Assembly (NCBI GenBank): GCA_002401565.1
Contig: NVTL01000025.1
Span: 23,820 to 31,877 of the forward strand
Reading direction: 5' to 3'
DNA: 8,058 bases
From: Rhodospirillaceae bacterium
Lineage (GTDB): Bacteria; Pseudomonadota; Alphaproteobacteria; Rhodospirillales; Magnetovibrionaceae
Numbering within the stretch: the first letter of the stretch is position 1; each line of letters begins with the position of its first letter. The position numbers were made by a program, and so were the translations under genes. Shown here piece by piece: positions 6,273 through 8,058 of the stretch. Below the pieces are notes generated by a model that was not told where the DNA came from, did not search any database, and saw nothing but the letters and a program-made list of their open reading frames with translations.

Positions 6273-6953
6273 ATGGAAACGTCTTCTGCCAAAATCGATA
6301 TCGTGCAAAATCTGAAACAGGTGAAAACACTGATGCTTGATGCCCTTAAAAAGGCGGAACGCGGGGGACAGGATGTGACCTTGGTCGCGGTTTCCAAATT
6401 TCACGATGCCAGCCGTATTCGTCCCGTCTTAGAAGCGGGACATCGTACATTTGGTGAAAACCGCGTGCAGGAAGCCCAAGAAAAGTGGCCCGATTTGCGC
6501 GCGGATTTTCCCGATGTGCAATTGCACCTGATCGGGCCTTTGCAAACCAACAAGGTCAAACAAGCGGTTGCAACTTTTGACGTGATTGAATCTGTGGATC
6601 GGGAAAAGCTGGCCCGCGCGTTGGCCCGTGAATTTGAAGCTTCCGGACGCGCACTTCCGGTATTTTTGCAAATCAATACCGGAGAAGAACCGCAAAAAGC
6701 AGGCGTGATGCCGCTCGAAGCCGATGATTTTATTCAATTGTGCCGGAATGATCTAGGCCTGAATGTGCAAGGTTTGATGTGCATTCCCCCCGCGGCCGAA
6801 GAACCCGCGCTGCATTTTGCTCTTTTATCAAAAATTGCGGCTCGAAATGGCTTAAAATGTTTGTCCATGGGTATGAGTGGCGATTTTGCCACGGCCCTTG
6901 AATTGGGTGCGACACACGTGCGAGTGGGCACGGCTATTTTTGGCCAACGATAA
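6273..6953 (+). CDS. yggS: YggS-family pyridoxal phosphate-binding homeostasis protein
   Basis: This family (PLPBP/PROSC, COG0325) binds pyridoxal 5'-phosphate in the cytoplasm and buffers vitamin B6 pools; no enzymatic reaction is established. With the start at 6273 the product has 226 aa, the usual length. The single-domain barrel shows the family signatures: VAVSK with the PLP-binding Lys at 42, FGENRVQEAQEK (60-71), HLIGPLQTNK (85-94), LQINTGEEPQKAG (132-144), LSMGMSGDF (197-205) that holds the phosphate, and THVRVGTAIFG (214-224). The frame is open further upstream (ATG 6249 and 6213), but only 6273 has a well-spaced GGAG and the earlier residues do not resemble the family. It is divergent from the thiE-like gene, and its promoter must lie in or beside that gene's 5' end. 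Its last 20 bases overlap the 3' end of the convergent transpeptidase gene, with no terminator between. Confidence 0.95.
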   Translation: METSSAKIDIVQNLKQVKTLMLDALKKAERGGQDVTLVAVSKFHDASRIRPVLEAGHRTFGENRVQEAQEKWPDLRADFPDVQLHLIGPLQTNKVKQAVATFDVIESVDREKLARALAREFEASGRALPVFLQINTGEEPQKAGVMPLEADDFIQLCRNDLGLNVQGLMCIPPAAEEPALHFALLSKIAARNGLKCLSMGMSGDFATALELGATHVRVGTAIFGQR

Positions 6954-7434
6954 GCCTTGAATTTTCATTAATCATTCGTAATAGTTCAAGTAAATCGTCT
7001 TGTTTCAACGCGATACAGCCTTCGGTCGGGCTTAAATCTGGCCGAGCGATATGCATAAAAATAGCACTTCCCTGGCCCGAAATGATGGGATTTGTATTGT
7101 AAAGAATCTCTACGACAAGATCATAAATATGATCTTGTCGCCAAAGTTCTTCAAAACGGCCCAGATGGGGCAGGGTGATCAATGTATTATAATCATCTTG
7201 GCTTGGGTCATCGCACCAGCCCATAGATTGTCTGGATGCTAAGGTGGTGAGTACGGTTTGAAGGTCGGCGATGCGATCTTGGCGCCAAAATACGCGGCCA
7301 AAAGCATGGGTGCCAAGGGGGGTAAGGCCGTCGCCCTCTTTGCTTTTTTGACCTAGGCCTGAACGGCCCACGGCACATGGCCAGCGGTTTTCACCACAGC
7401 GAATAAAACCACGACCATCAACAAAAACATTCAT
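6934..7434 (-). CDS. YkuD-type L,D-transpeptidase family protein (short, no signal peptide)
   Basis: YkuD-domain enzymes form 3-3 cross-links or attach proteins to peptidoglycan through an active-site Cys. The 166-aa product shows this core near its C-terminus: IFMHIARPDLSPTEGCIAL, with His 128 and catalytic Cys 140 in TEGC, corresponding to the family pattern HG...S-GC-R/A-L. Upstream segments, GRSGLGQKSKEGDGLTPLGTHAF (24-46) and PIISGQGSAIFMH, also fit; KEGD-TP-G is the usual substrate-groove strand. The first residues (MNVFVDGRGFIRCG) form a strand, not a signal peptide or membrane segment, so export is not evident. It resembles the short COG3786 subgroup common in alphaproteobacteria. The start lies 21 nt after the stop of the upstream unknown gene, so they probably share a transcript; only a weak GAG precedes the ATG. 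The TAG stop lies inside yggS, a 20-bp convergent overlap. Confidence 0.87.
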   Translation of the reverse strand: MNVFVDGRGFIRCGENRWPCAVGRSGLGQKSKEGDGLTPLGTHAFGRVFWRQDRIADLQTVLTTLASRQSMGWCDDPSQDDYNTLITLPHLGRFEELWRQDHIYDLVVEILYNTNPIISGQGSAIFMHIARPDLSPTEGCIALKQDDLLELLRMINENSRLIVGQK

Positions 7435-7455
7435 GAGGTGTACTCAAATAAGAAT

Positions 7456-8058
7456 TTATCCGAAACGAGCCGTTTGGGTGCTTGACCCTGATCGGGCATT
7501 TTGTGCAGTTTCATAGGCACCTGTGGCTTGTTGCAAAGCTTGCGCGGTCCACGTGCTGGCGGCCCAAGCTACGGCATTTGCCTCGGCCCCATAGCCTAGG
7601 TTTGTATCTGCCTGCGCATTTGCATAAGTTTGATAATTTTGCAGGCTATTGCCTTGGGCATGTTGCAACATTGGTTTGCCATCGCCAATTTGGGCAACGC
7701 CTTCGGGGGCATTTTCCGCAACGGTTTCGGATTCACCCGTGAAAAAGTCTGAAATCGTTTTGCCAACGCTTTGACCGGATAAAAATTCAAAGAATGAGGT
7801 TGCTGCCCCGGCTGCAAGTCCCACAGGACCGCCAAACAAAAAGCCCCCGGCCATGGAAGATATGGCATTTTGGGTATCACCTGTGACGCTTTGATAGGCC
7901 GTGGAAACGCCGGGAATGTGTTGCAGCGGATTAACCGCATCAACGACGGTGTTGAGCACACTGTCAAAACCAAATTCGCCTTCACCCTCATCAACACCCG
8001 TGTCTGCAAAATTACCATCACCGGGTTTTTGCACCGGCAAAATGGGTTGGATAGACGT
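7456..8058 (-). CDS. Conserved-looking protein of unknown function, 5' end beyond the window
   Basis: The frame is open to the right edge, reading TSIQPI before a TTG codon at 8040. No ATG with a ribosome binding site was found, so the true start probably lies outside; 200 residues are visible. Numbering from the TTG codon, an acidic Gly-rich N-terminal part (8-25) leads to NPLQHIPGVSTAYQSVTGD (37-55), then a Gly/Ala-rich hydrophobic stretch GGFLFGGPVGLAAGAA (65-80) and SFFEFLSGQSVGKTISDFF. The C-terminal half is Ala/Gln-rich and polar, with ANAVAWAASTWTAQALQQA, and likely helical. The NPLQHIP-VST segment followed by a GG-LFGGP-G stretch recalls hypothetical proteins of alphaproteobacteria, but I cannot name a characterised member. 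The Gly-rich segment could pack against membrane, yet it is not a clear transmembrane helix. No signal peptide can be judged. It lies 21 nt upstream of the L,D-transpeptidase gene, which suggests a shared transcript and perhaps an envelope role. Confidence 0.75.
   Translation of the reverse strand, partial: TSIQPILPVQKPGDGNFADTGVDEGEGEFGFDSVLNTVVDAVNPLQHIPGVSTAYQSVTGDTQNAISSMAGGFLFGGPVGLAAGAATSFFEFLSGQSVGKTISDFFTGESETVAENAPEGVAQIGDGKPMLQHAQGNSLQNYQTYANAQADTNLGYGAEANAVAWAASTWTAQALQQATGAYETAQNARSGSSTQTARFG

Noticed and set aside
3342..7555. Four CACGTG cores (3342, 5794, 6915, 7550) as possible parS sites
   Set aside because: None has the flanking GTTTC / GAAAC bases of the parS consensus; the best (5794) matches only TTCACGTGA.
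7596..8021. Alternate minus-strand frame of 141 codons in the unknown gene
   Set aside because: The 7456-8058 frame is longer, runs to the edge and has structured segments (NPLQHIP, Gly-rich stretch); the alternate frame has an unstructured, Cys/Pro-scattered composition.

Overview
The window reads as ordinary chromosomal DNA from an alphaproteobacterium with a GC content near 50% by eye. The main evidence is the gene block DUF3576 lipoprotein, leuS, lptE and holA, together with an alphaproteobacterial-type porin (mature N-terminus close to ADKIKLSLGGFM) and a short signal-less YkuD-type L,D-transpeptidase. The order cannot be fixed from sequence alone; the porin and the last unknown protein recall Rhodospirillales-like genomes, which is a memory-based impression. 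No mobile element, CRISPR array, phage gene, tRNA or rRNA was seen.

Layout. Positions 1-4071 hold a minus-strand operon read right to left: a DUF3576 lipoprotein, leuS (leucyl-tRNA synthetase), lptE (LPS-assembly lipoprotein) and the first 119 codons of holA (DNA polymerase III delta subunit), which runs off the left edge. leuS and lptE overlap by 14 nt, and lptE and holA share one base in a TGATG stop/start. Positions 4072-4438 are a 367-bp divergent intergenic region with candidate promoters, a perfect short palindrome and several short repeats. Positions 4439-5560 encode a highly expressed-looking outer-membrane porin on the plus strand, closed by a clear rho-independent terminator.

Right part. 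A ThiE/TenI-fold protein (minus, 5638-6243) stands head-to-head, 29 bp apart, with a YggS-family PLP-binding protein (plus, start placed at 6273). The yggS 3' end overlaps the 3' end of a minus-strand L,D-transpeptidase by 20 bp. Upstream of the transpeptidase, probably in the same transcript, lies a protein of unknown function whose reading frame is still open at the right edge.

How the genes fit together. The left operon joins translation (LeuS), envelope biogenesis (LptE, DUF3576) and replication (HolA). The right part adds an outer-membrane channel, cofactor-related proteins (ThiE-like, YggS) and a possible cell-wall cross-linking enzyme. No new multi-gene system is visible. The points most worth checking are the unknown protein at the right edge, the degenerate active site of the ThiE-like protein, the missing export signal of the transpeptidase, and the repeat-rich control region upstream of the porin.
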